Both the position numbers and the translations under genes were made by a program. Of a DNA stretch of 64,000 bases, positions 63,567 through 64,000 are shown one piece after another. The DNA comes from an uncultured Lachnospiraceae bacterium (GTDB taxonomy: Bacteria > Bacillota > Clostridia > Lachnospirales > Lachnospiraceae). Location: the NCBI GenBank assembly GCA_934432595.1, contig CAKRYR010000006.1, positions 1-64,000 of the forward strand. Direction: 5' to 3'. Below the pieces are notes generated by a model. That model saw nothing but the letters and a program-made list of their open reading frames with translations, was not told the origin of the DNA and did no database searches. Within the stretch, counting starts at the first letter, position 1, and every line of letters begins with the position of its first letter.

Positions 63567-63810
63567 TTTAACTGTTAGAACAAAAATCTATTTATTTTAG
63601 AAAGGGCTATCTGAATATATATATGATAAAGGACGCTTTCGCTTGGATAACTGCGTAGCGGTACTATAATTTTTCTAGATATTAGCATATCTGAAAAATC
63701 ATGCACCGACGGAGTTATAACACCTTTATCACATTATATATTAGATATTCCTTTTTTAAATAAATAGATTTTTGTTTTATTCTAGTGTAGTTTGGAGAAG
63801 ACGGGAGTTG
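63549..63810. repeat. Foldback element 2, sharing the ssrA 3' end
   Basis: An imperfect inverted repeat centred near 63680. The outermost arm is the ssrA 3' end, CAACTCCCGTCATCTCCA (63549-63566), matched in inverse orientation at 63793-63810 in 17 of 18 positions. Next inside is a perfect 18-bp pair, ACAAAAATCTATTTATTT (63580-63597) with 63758-63775, then a further 35 bp of about 80 percent pairing, and an inner hairpin TTTTTCTAGATAT/ATATCTGAAAAA. It has no coding capacity. It could be a miniature foldback element, a very large terminator, or a scar of recombination at ssrA. Confidence 0.7.
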
Positions 63811-64000
63811 GTGGGATACGTGAGTAGTTAAAGGTGGGAAACAAGCTTTAGAAATATAGGTAAAATCGTTATTGAGTCACTTCCCAAAACTGAAATGTAC
63901 GATATTTATATTGTATTTTATATTGCAATTTTCATCCCCCTACAAACTAAAGTTTTACTTGTTAACGAGTGGAAAGTTTGTTATAATGAACTTGATTTTT
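63811..64000 (+). promoter_or_regulatory. Intergenic end of window with a promoter
   Basis: No gene is visible. TTGTTA (63959-63964), 17 bp, TATAAT (63982-63987) is a good sigma-A-type promoter pointing out of the window, so a plus-strand gene probably begins beyond the edge. Confidence 0.5.

Overview
The window looks like the chromosome of an anaerobic, spore-forming, motile, very AT-rich Firmicute, most probably a member of the Clostridia close to Lachnospiraceae. The reasons are pervasive AT-rich codon use, strong GGAGG ribosome sites, a complete spoIIIA operon, spoIVB, spo0A and CotF-like coat genes, Ig-like secreted proteins of a kind frequent in gut Clostridia, and a one-piece tmRNA whose tag ends AEDNLAYAA. 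No transposase, integrase, phage gene, tRNA, rRNA or CRISPR array was seen.

Layout. (1) 1-6.7 kb is an accessory surface region: the end of an Asn-rich membrane-anchored protein, a small secreted Ig-like protein, a remnant ORF, a large heparinase II/III-like enzyme with Cna-B-like N-terminal modules, and a small tail-anchored protein. (2) 7-29.4 kb is a sporulation, isoprenoid and housekeeping block: spoIIIAA-AH, asp23, nusB, xseA-xseB-ispA-dxs-tlyA-nadK-argR, yebC, a repeat-bearing zinc-ribbon protein, recN, spoIVB, a pdxR/pdxS/pdxT module and spo0A. The order parallels the Bacillus spoIIIA-to-spo0A region, but accBC and folD are absent and yebC, the repeat protein and the pdx module are extra. 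(3) 29.6-37.9 kb holds glgA, two CotF-like genes, then gap-pgk-tpiA-(membrane protein)-gpmI. (4) 38.4-42.3 kb holds two paralogous secreted papain/C39-like cysteine proteases flanking a small Ig-like secreted protein that is a paralogue of the one at 1.2 kb. (5) 42.4-50.6 kb is an aromatic amino acid operon with all seven shikimate-pathway activities (aroF, aroB, aroQ, a fused aroE-aroK, aroA, aroC) plus tyrA and pheA. (6) 50.8-58.4 kb is a chemotaxis operon cheY-R-B-W-W-A, an MCP stub and a full MCP, behind a sigma-28-like promoter. (7) 58.4-63.6 kb is secG-rnr-smpB-(GT-C-like membrane protein)-ssrA. In Bacillus the glycolytic cluster and secG-rnr-smpB-ssrA are near neighbours, so blocks 4-6 look like an insertion of about 20 kb between them.

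Regulatory highlights are three LexA/DinR-like boxes at recN, a perfect 10-bp inverted repeat between pdxR and pdxS, a 0A-like box and sigma-A promoter at spo0A, a sigma-E-like promoter at spoIIIA, a sigma-28-like promoter at cheY, and a dyad-rich promoter ahead of the gpmI operon. Non-coding structure includes two large foldback elements (after gpmI and after ssrA, the latter carrying an inverted near-copy of the ssrA 3' end), a dispersed 25-nt palindromic repeat in three copies, and recurrent TTCTAG-containing intergenic motifs.

The least explained protein-level observations are the protease / Ig-like / protease cluster, the L7/L12-like plus 13-residue-repeat plus zinc-ribbon protein, and a SpoIIIAF reduced to its two membrane helices.
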